Part shown: positions 44,464-56,021 of the stretch, one piece after another
Numbering within the stretch: the first letter of the stretch is position 1
How the letters are laid out: each line of letters starts with the position of its first letter
Source of the DNA: Cladosporium sp. IMV 00045
Lineage: Eukaryota; Ascomycota; Dothideomycetes; Cladosporiales; Cladosporiaceae
DNA: 64,000 nt
Assembly (NCBI GenBank): GCA_001931905.2
Contig: MSJI02000728.1
Coordinates: forward strand, 18,625 to 82,624
Direction: 5' to 3'
Notes under the pieces: model-generated
The model's database searches: none
Told to the model about the DNA's origin: nothing
The model's input: the letters and a program-made list of their open reading frames with translations, nothing else
Made by a program: the position numbers and the translations under genes

Positions 44464-45834
44464 TTACGAAGCGTAAGTCTTGCCGATAGTGCTCTGCTCG
44501 GAGCCAGAGACGAGCTTGCCCTCGCTGGCCATGAAGTAAGCGTAGCCGCCGACCTTCTCCTTCTCGTCCATCCAGGGCATGACGGTGGTGAGGAACTTGG
44601 AGATGTCGTCGTCGGAGCCCTCGGCGGCGAACTCGCTGAGGAAGACCTCCTTCTTGTTCTCGCCCAGGTCGATGGCGTCGTTGACGTGCTTCTTGAAGTA
44701 CTCTACGTTGGAAGCGCTGTCGTACCAGTGGATGTTGAGGCAGTCGATGGTGCAGTCGGAGCAGGACTTGAGGAAGGAAGAGAGCCAGTTCAGGCCCATG
44801 TCGCCGCCGCCGTTGGTCACGGACGGGGCGCACAGCTTGGCCTTGCCGGAGAAGGGCTCCATGTAGGTCCTCCAGGCGTCGGCGGCCTCGTCGGGAGTCA
44901 GGTTGGCCTGCTCGCCGAGGTCAGGCTCGTTGAAAGAGAAGAGGTGAGTGGAGCCGTTGTCGATGGCCTCCTTGGCGTTGTCCTCCCAGTCGTCGGTGAA
45001 CTCGGACTTGGGGCCCCAGAGGGTGGGGATGAAAGTGACGGAATCCTTGAGGCCGGAGGGGGAGGAGCCCCAGTTGTAGGCCCAGGAGATGGCAGGGCTC
45101 TCAACAAGGCAGTCGGTCATCTTGGCGTCGTTGTAGGCGAGGCCACGCTTGCCCTTACCAGAGGAGCTGCTGCTGCCGTAGGAAGCAGCGCCAGTGGAAG
45201 ACGGGGCGGAGCTGGAAGAGCTCTGAGAGCCACCGATGTTGACGTCCACATCGACCTGCTTCTTAGCAGCATAGCGGCTGAAGGTAGGGGCGGGAGCAGA
45301 GAAGCTCTTGGCAGTGGAGGAGGCCTCAGTAGGGGCGGCGGAGGAGTAAGCAGCAGGGGCGGAAGAGGTCTCCTGAGCAGCAGCCTCAGCCTTGGTGCTG
45401 GAAGAGGTGGGAGCCTCAGAATAAGCAGGAGCAGAAGACTCAACGGGCGCAGCCTCGGAAGAGCTAGACTCGGCAGCCTCGGTGGAAGAAGTCTCGTCAG
45501 GGTTGACGGTGACAGTGACCTTGGCGGTGGTGGTGACGGTCACATCGCTGGTGCAGGAAGAGCTAGCGGAGTTGAGGTAGGTAGTGGCAACCGCGGTAGT
45601 GGTCTCGACGTCAGAGACGACAGTGCTCTCGCTGACAGGGGCGATAGGGGCAGAAGTGCCAGTGGCAAGGCCAGTACCGTAGGCGTTGGCGGTGCCGTTG
45701 GCGCTCGGGTAAGGGTAGACGGAGAAACCAGACGGACGGTTGTGGTACTTGTCGTGACCGTGGCCGTGGTTGAAGGGGATGGCAAGAGCGGCAGAGGCAA
45801 AAGCCAGGACGCTGAGGTTGTTGATGGGGGCCAT
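44464..45834 (-). CDS. GH128 secreted beta-1,3-glucanase-like protein
   Basis: This single exon encodes 456 residues with a signal peptide (MAPINNLSVLAFASAALA). A long Ser/Thr/Ala-rich linker covers about residues 60-225. The C-terminal domain begins with KRGLAYNDAKM, a hallmark of the glycosyl hydrolase 128 (Asl1-like) family. The catalytic Glu positions are in LFSFNEPDLGEQ and KEVFLSEFAAEG. ISWAYNWGS and LNIHWYD are also typical. Members cleave beta-1,3-glucan and locate to the cell wall. The linker suggests surface display. There is no C-terminal GPI signal. The upstream region contains no competing gene. Confidence 0.92.
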   Translation of the reverse strand: MAPINNLSVLAFASAALAIPFNHGHGHDKYHNRPSGFSVYPYPSANGTANAYGTGLATGTSAPIAPVSESTVVSDVETTTAVATTYLNSASSSCTSDVTVTTTAKVTVTVNPDETSSTEAAESSSSEAAPVESSAPAYSEAPTSSSTKAEAAAQETSSAPAAYSSAAPTEASSTAKSFSAPAPTFSRYAAKKQVDVDVNIGGSQSSSSSAPSSTGAASYGSSSSSGKGKRGLAYNDAKMTDCLVESPAISWAYNWGSSPSGLKDSVTFIPTLWGPKSEFTDDWEDNAKEAIDNGSTHLFSFNEPDLGEQANLTPDEAADAWRTYMEPFSGKAKLCAPSVTNGGGDMGLNWLSSFLKSCSDCTIDCLNIHWYDSASNVEYFKKHVNDAIDLGENKKEVFLSEFAAEGSDDDISKFLTTVMPWMDEKEKVGGYAYFMASEGKLVSGSEQSTIGKTYAS

Positions 45835-48321
45835 TGTAATGGTTTTGATTGGTGAAGACCGGCTTGGTGAGTTGTTGATATGGACTGGGGATGTTTGTAC
45901 AAAAAAGCTGCTGCTAGAGCGCTAGGATGCTGAGCCAACCAGGGCAATTGCTTGTGAAAGAATGTGGAGGTCTTTGATAAGACCAAGGGAATGCAATGAG
46001 CGAATGCTCTGCTAAGGGAATGGCAGCAAGTGTCCAAGGAAGTGATAGGCGTAAGGAAAGAAGAGAGTGATACAAACCAGGGAGATGGGACGGTTTTGTC
46101 GTCGACGGCCGCGTGGGCGATCGCACAAAAAGTCGAATCTTGCCGATTCTCACATGCAACCTTCTCCACTCACACTCACGAGTGCCTGGGCCTTGGATGT
46201 TCTGGCCATGGTCTTCGTTGACGGCGGTGCTGGCATGCGGAGGGCCATGTGGATGTCCTACGGTGCCGGATCCTAGTGCCCGACTGCCCGCAGTGTTGAA
46301 CGCGCAAGCATCTCTGCCCTATACAAGCAGAACCTTCTGCACGGTCGCGGAGACGTGGAGGACGACGCAGGAGAAACCGCAGACGGGCCATTATGGAAGA
46401 ACAGAAAATGGCGCCGAGACCGATTGGCGAGGATTGTGATCGGTGGATGCGGGTGACTTACCTGGTCGACAAAGATTGGCACATGAAGTGAAGTCTTCCA
46501 TAGCCAGCCAGCCATGATCCGCCCACTCGGCGCAAAATCCAACCAGGAGGCTTGAGGTCGACAGGCCAAAACCGTTTGCAAAAGCGAGTCGCAAGTCACT
46601 ACGTATACTGTGCAACTTAGGCAGAGCGCTTATTGATTGTCATTCGCTGACAAGGCCGAAATTAAGTGATCCACAGGGGCAGCGGGTAAATGGCTGCTAG
46701 CTGTCGCACCACGGGCCGGGGAGCACGCGTGCCTGCATTGGTCGCCCAAGAGCATGTCACGCAAAGTCAACTCCGAAAGCCACGACTCTTATCCGGTGAT
46801 GGAGTCTTGGTCGAGCGTTCAACAGAATTCCCACGCAGCAAAGATTGCCGAAGGCGATGGTGATGACGGAGTACTTGGTCGATGGCGCCTCTGCTGACTC
46901 GACCATTTGCTTGGAAGAAGCCGTTAGATTCTCTTCAATCCTGCCTGCCGTTAGGCTTGCCCAGCGGTTTTCCATGGCGGTTTAAACCTCTGCTGGTTGA
47001 ACTTTGTCTTTCGGTCTTGAGGACTAGTTGCGATGATACGCTGTAAGCCGCTGGTTTGCATGTTTCACCTTGCCGTCGCCCCTGGACCAGAAATTCGTAT
47101 AGCTGCAGACAACTCCACGGCGTCCTTGATGACGAGGTGATGTCTCCCTCGTATCCGGAAGTGAGGCACGGGTGTGTCGGCCGGAGAAGAGTAGTCCATG
47201 TCTTCCTTGCTTGCCGCCTCTTGTCGAACGTGGCTGTGTGGAAAGATCCCTCAAGGAACAAACAGGGCCGGAGATCCGATCAGCAAACCAATCCAGTATA
47301 GAGAATAGTACGTTGTCCGCACAGATCCAAGCAAGCCTAATGAGTGACGAATGTACCTCCTGAGACACGAAGACAGTGGGCGTAAGGGAAAGAGCAGTAG
47401 CTGGCATGCCACAGGACGAATTTGGTTCTCATGGCGGCAGGACTCTCATGGTCACATTTGTGTGATTCTCGCATGTAACGAACAGCAGGCGGCTGTCTTA
47501 TAACTTGCAACTACAACACTGACCTGGTACACATTGGGCGAAGGATGCGCATCTGGCGCCCTCTCCATTTGTGTGAAACCGCTACGTTTGATACGGATCC
47601 GCTTGTCTGCAGCGAGGGATGCACACCTAGTCAAGCGCGCTGGTGACACACAACCTCATGAAGTGAATGATATAAAAACTACTAGTCTCCCAAAAGCGCA
47701 TACGGTATACTGAGACAACTCTGAAGACGAGATAGCATCTCCAAAAACCGTCGATACCAAGTTACCAAGCAACAAGAAGCCAGGCAGCTGCCCATGATAC
47801 GCATGCCAGAGCCAAGAAGGCATTCAAGCCATACCTTCTTGCTGACCGTGGTCCACGCTCACCGATCACGTTGTAAACCAACATTGTCCATCATGTTGTC
47901 CCCAACGAAGTGCATTCACTATAATAAATCTGACCAAGCTTGTGAGAGAGCTTCCAGGCGAAGAAGCCACAGCACCGCGCAAGAACTGCAGAACTTGCGA
48001 CTCCTGCTTTGTCTTGCAAGCACACAAAAAGACAATAGCAGGTATCTTTCACAGAGCATCAGGTATGCGATCAGTGATACGACCTCTTCTCTCATCTTTT
48101 ACATTGAAAAAAAGAAATACACCGCAAGCCAAAGATCTCAGAGCCATCAACCTGTGACGTTGTAAACCACAGCTGAGCTTGGGCAGGCAGGCAGGGTCCA
48201 AGTTTGGGAGCGCATCCAGAACAGGATACCTTACCTACACCTTTCTTTGATGCTCCGACTTCATCCCAAAGACCTCACTGCCACATAATCGGCAACCGAT
48301 CGCCAAACACCCACCGCAAAC
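45835..48321. other. Long intergenic region
   Basis: About 2.5 kb separate two divergent genes. The longest readings (108-127 codons near 46300-46600 and 46935-47407) show no domains and overlap one another in several frames. No repeat, transposon ends or tRNA-like structure was found. It may hold promoters and untranslated leaders of both neighbours. Confidence 0.45.
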
Positions 48322-50314
48322 ATGCGATTGCACAGTCTGCCGGCCTCACTGGCCTTGGTGCTGTGCTCCCTCGACATGTCGCATGCCTTCTACCTCCCAG
48401 GCGTCACCCCTACCAACTACCGCATCGGCGACTTGGTTCCTTTGAACGTCAACAAACTCACACCCTCACAATCCGAGCGCGACACCCAAACGCGCTCCGT
48501 ATTCCCCTTCGACTACTATTACCCTGCCTTCCATTTCTGCCCGCCCGAGAATGGCCCCGAGTACCTGTCCGAATCGCTAGGCAGCATATTGTTCGGCGAC
48601 CGAATCCAAACCTCACCCTACCAACTCACCTTGGGCAAGAACGAGACTTGCAAGGCTGTTTGCGACGAGCAGGAATTTGAGCCAAGAGATGCGAAGTTTG
48701 TGAACAAGAGGATATGGCAAAATTACAACCTCAACTGGCTCATCGATGGCCTTCCCGCTGGACAGCCTTACTACGACCCGGGAACGGAGACTGAATACTA
48801 TCAGCCAGGATTCGCTCTGGGCAAGGTCGAGGATGAACAACCGCACTTGAACAACCACTACGACATCCTGATCGACTACCACCAGGTGCGCGAGGACCAG
48901 TACCGCGTGGTGGGCATTCTGGTCGAGCCCAGATCAGCGGCCGGAGCGAGGCGCGTGGGATCAGGAGACGACTTCAGTGCGGATGGATGCAATTCGGACA
49001 AGCCCGTTGTGCTATCTGAGAAGGGAAAGTCCAAGGTCACGTACACCTACAGTGTCTACTGGCGGCCATCAAGCACCTCCTTCGCGACGAGATGGGACAA
49101 ATACCTGCACGTCTACGACGCGAAGATCCACTGGTTCTCGCTAATCAACAGCGCCGTGATCGTGATGTTCCTCATTGGCATGGTCGGCACTGTCCTCGGT
49201 CGCACTCTACGCAAGGACATTGCACGCTACAACCGTCTTGATCAGCTCGGCCTGGACGATCTCAACGGAACCAGCGTCGAAGATGGCATTCAGGAGGACA
49301 GTGGCTGGAAGCTTGTACATGGCGACGTCTTCCGCCCACCCAAAAACCCTCTGCTGCTCTCAGTGCTCGTGGGCAATGGCACTCAACTCTTCATGATGGC
49401 AGGCTTCACCATCGCTTTTGCAGTGGTCGGCTTTCTTTCACCCTCAAACCGCGGTAGCCTTGCTACTGTGATGATCATGCTCTACGCAGTCTTCGGCTTT
49501 GTTGGAGGATACGCCAGCTCACGTGTCTACAAGTCCTTCCGCGGCGACAAGTGGAAGCAGCTATTCGTTTTCACGCCCAGCGCCCTCCCAGCGCTTATCT
49601 TCGGCGTCTTCTTCCTCCTCAACCTCCTTGTCTGGGCCCGCCAGTCCTCCGGCGCCGTCCCATTCACCACCATGCTTGTCATTGTCGGCATCTGGTCCAT
49701 CATCTCCCTACCACTATCCATTCTGGGCTCTTGGCTAGGATTCCGCCAGCCTCAGGCGGAGCCGCCTGTCCGCACAAATCAGATCCCTCGCCAGATCCCA
49801 CAACCGTCCGGCTACCTTCGTCCTCTGCCCAGCATGCTGCTCGTCGGCGTGTTGCCATTCGGCGCCATCTTCGTTGAGCTTTACTTCATCATGTCTTCAC
49901 TGTGGAGCAGCCGGATTTACTACATGTTTGGATTTTTATTCCTCTGCTACGGTCTTATGATCGTCACTTCAGCAGCCTGCGCCATCTTGATGATCTACTT
50001 TGTGCTGTGCGCAGAGAACTACCACTGGCAATGGCGCGCTTTCGCCTCAAGTGGTGCGAGTGCAGGCTATGTCTTTGCGTATAGCCTGCTATACTGGGCA
50101 AGAATGCTTAGCTTCAGTTCGTGGACTGGAGGAATGCTGTATTTGGGCTACTCGGCGCTTTTGAGCTTTATGTGGTTTGTTATGAGTGGTGAGTTTACAT
50201 CCTCTTCTCCTAGCTTCGAATGTCTCCTCACTGACAATACTATCAGGAACGATCGGTTTTGTTGCCTGCTGGATGTTCGTGCATCGCATTTACGGCTCGC
50301 TTAAGATCGACTAG
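48322..50314 (+). CDS. EMP70/TM9 superfamily protein
   Basis: Exons 48322-50188 and 50247-50314 (58-nt intron, GTGAGT..TCAG) encode 644 residues. The N-terminus is a signal peptide (MRLHSLPASLALVLCSLDMSHA). Next comes the lumenal EMP70 domain: FYLPGVTPTNYRIGDLVPLN, VFPFDYYYPAFHFC and HYDILIDYHQVREDQYRVVG. Nine transmembrane helices follow, with the characteristic GDVFRPP block and the loop MLLVGVLPFGAIFVELYFI. The C-terminal exon ends GSLKID. This Lys-x-Asp at the very end matches the KxD/E motif known to keep TM9SF proteins in the Golgi by binding COPI. Family members act in endosome-Golgi traffic and membrane-protein sorting. The second exon is required to reach this signal. Confidence 0.93.
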
Positions 50315-50847
50315 ATCGGAGCTCCATCTCTTCATCGGCATTGGAATAAGAACGGGCGATCAGCAGCCCTGCACAATAATCCACAGGCGTTAGGTATAGT
50401 CGCATTAGTCTTTCGAGAACGGCTATATGCACATGTACGTGTACAGTTTCAAGCTTCGGATGCATCTGTTCCTCAAGTGTATGATGTGATCTCGCGCAAC
50501 CTCTCAGATCGAAGCGCCCCACCTTGCGTTTTGCGTGACGTCAACATAGTGGAGTGGGACGAACAATGTCTCCAGTCCTTCATACAAATGTGATTCTTCT
50601 GCCATCGTCTTCTTGTTCTTCTCGACACATTCAATCTAATTATCTCTCTCCTGAACGAAGTCACGTTGCCACGACTTGGTAAGTTCATTTCGTCCCCTCC
50701 CGCCGCAAGTCATGATACTTCCGTACAAACACATCACCATCACCCACAACACACCTTGCTAACGTGCATCTTTTCTAGCAAACCAACCTTTCTAATTCAA
50801 ACAACCCTTCTCACAAAACTCATAACCACCCCTCACAACCCATAAAA
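50315..50847. other. Intergenic, bli-3-like upstream region
   Basis: This 533-bp spacer between two plus-strand genes includes CA- and CT-rich leader sequence just upstream of the bli-3-like start. No other feature is recognised. Confidence 0.45.
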
Positions 50848-51598
50848 ATGTCTTTCTCCAACGCAGAGACCGGCAACAAGCCCGCCGACCCTTACACCGC
50901 GAAGAACATCCAGGACCCCGCCCTCAAGGAGAAGGTCGAGGACCTGCAGTCCTTTGTTGACAAGAGCAAGTTCTGCATGTTGACCACCAAGACCCAGGAC
51001 GGTCTGTTGGCCAGCAGAGCCATGGCCGTCGCCGCGAGGGTATGATACTCCCACAATCCCACTCAAGCCAACGATCACACGGAACAACCCAACTGACAAC
51101 CCCCGCAGGAGGACAACGGCATCGACTTCATCTTCCACACCAACACCGAGTCCGGTAAGACGGACGATCTGGCACAGAACCCCGACGTCAACCTGGCCTT
51201 CCTCAACAACGCCGGCGAGTGGGCCAGCATCTCGGGTCTCGCTAAAGTCGAGACCGACCGCGCGCGCATCGAGCAGTACTACTCGGTCAGCCTGAAGGCC
51301 TGGCTCGGCGACCTGGGCGACGGCACCCACGACGGCGGCCCCAAGGACCCCCGCATCGGCCTCATCAAGGTCACCACCAAGACTGCCCAGTATGCCATTA
51401 GCAGGCGCACGGCGATCGGTGGTGCGGTCGAGTTTGCCAAGGGTGTTGTTACCGGTGAGGCTGCGCAGGTCAACAAGCTGAGACACATTGAGGCTGGCGA
51501 GGTTGGATCTTGTAAGTTTTTCTGATGATTGGGGTTATTGTTATTTGAGAGCTTTGGCTGACTTTTACTTCTCAGGGCGCGGTTCTGCTTCCGTGTAA
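50848..51598 (+). CDS. bli-3-like FMN-binding split-barrel protein
   Basis: Exons 50848-51039, 51109-51511 and 51576-51598 encode 205 residues. Both introns (GTATGA..GCAG and GTAAGT..TCAG) keep the frame. The protein follows the Neurospora bli-3 layout: MSFSNAETGNKPADPYTAKN, then KVEDLQSFVDKSKFCMLTTK, the IDFIFHTNTESGKTDDL block, VNLAFLNNAGEWASISGLAK, and SVSLKAWLGDLGDGTHDGGP. The pyridoxamine-phosphate-oxidase-type fold binds FMN. bli-3 is a blue-light-induced gene in Neurospora with no settled function. The last exon codes for only seven residues and is easily overlooked. Confidence 0.9.
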
Positions 51599-51776
51599 GA
51601 AACATGGGAGATGATAATTAAAATTAGCATGAAGACTCGATCAGTAGGCCTACCAAGGCAGATACCCTATCTTAAAATATAATGCAATGAGTCTTACTGA
51701 GATCAATTTCATTGATATCGTCACGTTTCTGCTGCACACTACATCCCAACCAACCCCCCCATCTAACCTCCTCCAC

Positions 51777-52924
51777 CTAATCAATCGTACAAATCAACTT
51801 CCCCTTCGTCTCATTCCTCACCATCTGCGCATGCGCCTCCTGAATCTTCTCCCAAGGCAACACCTTCTCCACGAAAACCTTAAACGACCCATCCTTGAAC
51901 TTCGGCAATGCATGCTCGACCAACTGATCCCTCAACCTGCCCTGATACTCCTCATCGCGACTCCTCAGCCCACTGCCCTCAAATCTCGCCCTCTTGCGGA
52001 AGAAAAGCGTCATATCCGGCTGCTCCATGTCAGGCTTGAGCGTCGGCCCGCTCAGCGTGGCCAGGTTGACAATCGTGCCGTCTTTCGCGACCGCGCGCAA
52101 ATTCGCAGCGAAGGCCTCGGGTCCGATGAAGTCGACGATGACATCTACACCCTTACCATCCGTGGCGCGCAGGACTTCGTCCGCCCAGTCGGATTTCTGC
52201 GTGTTGAACGCCGCCGTCGCGCCCAGCTTGTCCACGCAGAAAGCGGTTTTCTCGTCGGACCGCGCGGTGGCGTAGACGGCGGCGGCGTTGTCGCCACGGC
52301 TGAGTTGGATGCCGGAGATGCTGACGGAGCTGGCGCCGGCGTGCCAGAGGATCGTTTTGCCGGGGCTGAAGCGGCCGATTAGGTACATGGCTTGCGTGGC
52401 GGTGATCCAGGTCTGTTGGTGGTGGGGTTAGATTGACTGGGCAGTTTCGTTGGGACTTGGAAAGATGAAATAGCTCACCTCAGGAATACCAGCGGCCTCT
52501 TCCCAGCTCAGCTCGTCAGGCTTGTGGACGAGCATGTGGGTGGAAACGGCGATGTACTCAGCGTAAGCGCCACCGTACGCGAGGCCGAAGACGGCGTCGC
52601 GTTTCTTGAAGCCGTGCTCGCCATCAGCGCCGAGTTCCTCAATCGTGCCGGAGAACTCGACGCCCATGGTCGCGGGCGCTTGAGGGGGCAGTGGGTAGAG
52701 ACCCTCACGCTGTAGGAGGTCCATGCGGTTGAGGCCGAACGCTTTCACTTTCACGAGGGCTTGCGTGCCGGTGATTTGAGGGCGGGGGATGGAGTTGATG
52801 AACATGTTTTCGATGGGGCCTTTGCCGCCTTTGATGTCTGATCGTAATTGGTTAGAGTGCTTCTTTCTATTTCATAAGTTATGTGTATTTCTAAATACTC
52901 ACCGATTGCACGCATAGTCGCCAT
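51777..52924 (-). CDS. Quinone oxidoreductase, zeta-crystallin type
   Basis: Exons 52924-52903 (22 nt), 52837-52479 and 52412-51777 join over introns of 65 and 66 nt, giving 338 residues. The start MATMRAIDIKGGKGP is split by the first intron. The GroES-like part shows FGLNRMDLLQREGLYPLPPQ, then GVEFSGTIEELG. The NADPH-binding part has TILWHAGASSVSISGIQLSR, a Rossmann motif, and GVDVIVDFIGPEAF. There are no structural zinc cysteines, which fits the quinone oxidoreductase subgroup of medium-chain dehydrogenases (PIG3-like). An upstream open frame could add residues but lacks similarity, so ATG 52924 is preferred. Confidence 0.9.
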
Positions 52925-53714
52925 GTTGACCTGATTGTTGAACTTGATGGATTCCAAAATGGTATTTTCAGACAAGTCGCTTTGTGTGATTCTTTCTGGC
53001 TGAGGCGAATGAGTAGACACTGAAAAATATAGATCGGAGGAAAGTGGTTGACGTGAGAAATGATGCTCTAATCGGTACCGAGAAATGGAATCATCTGTAG
53101 TCTGGACGGCCCTCGGCACAGCGGGGTGGAGCTTCTTTCGGTCCGGCAAATGCTTATAAACAACCTTACCTTAGATGTTTCCAGCACATAATCGAAAAAC
53201 TCCCCACATGCCACTTCCTCCGGCATGCCACCTTATCCATGGCGATGACTTCGGAAGATATTGGCTCACTGTGCTGTGGTGTTGTGGGGAGCAAGAGTTC
53301 GATCATGGAGAATCTTATCTCTGCGAGACCACATTGGCTCCGAAAGAACTCAAAGAGTGGTCGACAACTTGAGAAGATATCTCTCACACAGCCTCATTGG
53401 ACTCTATTAATGTTTCATGCAACATTTTCAGCCGAGACTTGTCGCCACGACCTGATTGCACACTCGCGAGCAAGAGATGCATATAATCGACGAACGTGAC
53501 GTGACACAGCCACTAAGCACGACGCTAAAGCAGCAGGATCAGACCAACATGCGTAGACGACCATCCATTCGTATTCTTGTCCGATTATTTGAACCTTATG
53601 CTTTTTGGACTCACTACATAAGACCTACCACAAATCTTCAAGCCCTGGAATTGCACTAGAACAATCATCTCGCGACACCCAAGAACCAACCAAAATTGCG
53701 CCTCCGCTACCACC
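52925..53714. other. Divergent intergenic region
   Basis: These 790 bp lie between the quinone oxidoreductase and a small membrane protein transcribed in the opposite direction. Presumably they hold both promoters. No repeat or RNA gene seen. Confidence 0.45.
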
Positions 53715-54170
53715 ATGGCTCAAAAAGCGCCTTACCAACACGTCCTCCTTCTTGCAAACGCCCTCATAATCTCACCGATCCTCGGCGCCATCATCGCCTT
53801 GGTCTTCCTACAGTCGCAGGACAGGGAGACAGTTTCCCACTTGGGGACCCTCCTCGCCACGACTAGCGGCTACATGTGCGCCTCGGCCGGAGCGACTTGG
53901 CTGTGCCGCCAGCTGGATATCTTCAACCATCGCAGATATCAATTCTTGCTTAAATGCTTCTACTTCACTTGTATCACATTGACGATGTCCATTTTGAGCG
54001 GGTCGGCCCTGGAGGCAATCGGTGAGGAGGGTTGGTTTGGGCTTGGAACTGCGAGGTGGGTTGGCTTGGTGTCTGGTGGGCTCTTGGTCGACAAAGTGGA
54101 GGGGGCGAAAGAAATGGGTGCACGTGACGAATTGGCAATGGGCGAGGAGAAGCATGATGCTGCGAACTAG
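53715..54170 (+). CDS. Small membrane protein, hypothetical
   Basis: ATG 53715 encodes 151 residues. At least three hydrophobic helices are visible: LLLANALIISPILGAIIALV, LLATTSGYMCASAGATWLC and FLLKCFYFTCITLTMSILSG. The C-terminal tail is charged (DKVEGAKEMGARDELAMGEE). There is no signal peptide cleavage site and no recognised family. The continuous frame with membrane topology suggests a real gene. Confidence 0.5.
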   Translation: MAQKAPYQHVLLLANALIISPILGAIIALVFLQSQDRETVSHLGTLLATTSGYMCASAGATWLCRQLDIFNHRRYQFLLKCFYFTCITLTMSILSGSALEAIGEEGWFGLGTARWVGLVSGGLLVDKVEGAKEMGARDELAMGEEKHDAAN

Positions 54171-54211
54171 ATTCACGGGTGCTTTGCTCTGGTCGCGAAA
54201 AGCTCTTTGGA

Positions 54212-54785
54212 TCAACCGAATTGCCGTCGTGGATTTGGAGAGATTGCTCCATTTTGTCCAGGTGAGGTATATTCATGGGATGAAGACCGACCAACAATAA
54301 TGCTAATAGCAGTACCATTAGTGAATATCACAGTAAACCCACTTCGAGAATCCGAGATCAGCCTCTCTTTTGTCTTACAATGCAAGCTCAGCGCTTTCAA
54401 GTCTGGACGTTCGCCGTATATCATTTCCATCCCAGCCTTCACAATCTTCCCGCCACTCCTGCCAGCGCCTGTTTGTGATTACGAGTGGGATTGCTGGTTT
54501 TTCAATTGCTGAGGACTGAATGTAGCTTTCATCCGACCCTACGTCTCGCCAGAGTTCGAGAATGCCTTTCCCGGTGGCGTCTTTGATCAGTCGCTTGGAT
54601 GCCATTACGCCACCGCTTCTGCTGTCGATTTTGAGGAGAACTTCGCCGGATGCTCCTTGGGATGTGTTGCTGAAAGTGAATCCTCCTTTGCCATGGTGTT
54701 TGGCGCAGAGAGTTACGGGCTCTGATGCGAGGTGCTCCTTCAATATATAGAGAGGTTTCTCAGGGGTGGCGAGCATGTGTGACAT
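54212..54785 (-). pseudogene. LURP-one/tubby-like fragment
   Basis: From ATG 54785 the reading carries PLYILKEHLASEPVTLCAKH, VLLKIDSRSGGVMASKRLIK and GKGILELWRDVGSDESYI, the same block order as the remnant at 24330-24926. It ends at about 54375. A second frame from about 54442 has ERLISDSRSGFTVIFTNGTA, which resembles the C-terminal strand region of the fold. Connecting the two needs a frameshift near 54440-54480. The gene is probably broken, though a missed intron cannot be excluded. The family assignment is tentative. Confidence 0.4.
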
Positions 54786-55514
54786 TCTTGCTTGCGAAGT
54801 TGGAAGTTGGGGAAAGAGTAGAATTATGCCTTGAAGAGAGCTCGATACGATTGCATGAACCTATGGTCAAGGGTCGCTCACGTGGGTCTGGACTGTTGAA
54901 TGTCAGGGTCAGGTAATAAATGCTACTGTCTTTTTCCGCGCGCCATCGGCAGTTATCAAGTCTGATCCATGGTCCCTACTGAATTAGATGATCGATCAAG
55001 GATGCAGATGGTAGGCATGTCAAGTTTTTCCCTGGTCCCACCGTAGCGAAATGTCGAAGGATTTCATTAACTTCGGTGTGGCAGGGCAGACAATCCGGTG
55101 TCTGATTCATGCCACAATTTGGCAAGCATATGGTAATTCCGTTCGATGAAACCACGTGCGACTTGTTCTTTGGAGTATTCTTCACTATTACCTGATTCTC
55201 ATTTGTACCTATACCTTGTCACCAAGTGTTCGTTGGAAGCGATCGCTCCCCCGTTTAGCCACATGACGAAGCCGAATCCTTCACGCACCGCACCACACTG
55301 CATTGATCAAGCAACCGTCATCGACAAGTAACGGACGCACGTCTGGTGGTGATAATCTCATGCCTTGCCTGTTGACGTTTGTGGGACAGCTCACACACTC
55401 TCTCGAGAGCATATTAGGGAAGGCTTGTCCTTCTCTCATTCCCTCAGTTCAGCCTGGGCGACATAAATCTCTGATTCCCTCTGCCACCCAGTGTCCTACC
55501 ACCAAGGTGCGATC
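54786..55514. other. Intergenic, nothing recognised
   Basis: These 729 bp hold no convincing reading frame or repeat. They lie between the LURP-one-like fragment and the SEC11-like copy. Confidence 0.4.
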
Positions 55515-56021
55515 ATGAGAGCCAATGCAACCATCTTCCTTCCAAACCTGTCAGCCATCGCCGGCGTCTTCATGATATGAAAAGCATTATCTCTAGCAAC
55601 AGGCTCGCCACATCCGGTCATTGTTGTCATCTCAGAGTCCATGTCGCCAGCCTTTCAACGTGGGGATGTCTGCCTGGTATGGAATCGCAGCGAGGTCGTG
55701 AACGTAGGCGACATCCCAGTGGTCTGGTTTCAACGCCGAGATCTTCCCATGGTACGTGGAGCGGTCACGAGTCGTTGGAAGATGGAAGAGGAGACCAACG
55801 GCAATGCTGAGTAAGCTCTTTGTCTCCAGTCTGCCATCGAATGACATCTGACTTTCGTGAGGCAACATATTCTGATCAAAGACGACAACAACGAGGTAGA
55901 AGATCGCTTTTTCTACCAGCGTGCGTGGGCCTACGTGAAGCGAAGCGAGATCATAGACCAGCCATTGGTTGGCCGCCAATACTGTTCCAGGAGACTATAC
56001 GGTTACTGCTCGCATCTTTGA
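55515..56021 (+). pseudogene. Degenerate SEC11-like signal peptidase copy
   Basis: From ATG 55515 the frame reads LPNLSAIAGVFMI, TGA at 55578-55580, then KALSLATGSPHPVIVVISES, MSPAFQRGDVCLVWN and GDIPVVWFQRRDLPMV. The order matches Sec11, the catalytic subunit of the ER signal peptidase, whose Ser motif is S-x-SMEPxFQRGD. The TGA sits where Sec11 has Trp before KALS. A 51-nt intron (55811-55861, GTAAGC..TGAG) leads to HILIKDDNNEVEDRFFYQRA, the counterpart of the KGDNN motif with Gly changed to Asp. The usual IPIVHRV block reads LPMVRGAV, so the catalytic His is missing. The C-terminus ends early at 56019-56021. This looks like a decayed paralogue. Confidence 0.65.

Noticed and set aside
44686..45855. 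A 389-codon Gly/Arg/Val-rich reading on the plus strand
   Set aside because: It is the antisense of the GH128 gene, whose signal peptide and catalytic motifs are clear. High GC keeps the opposite strand open.
55632..55979. A 115-codon minus-strand reading with protein-like appearance
   Set aside because: The plus strand here carries the Sec11 motifs, so this reading is its complement.
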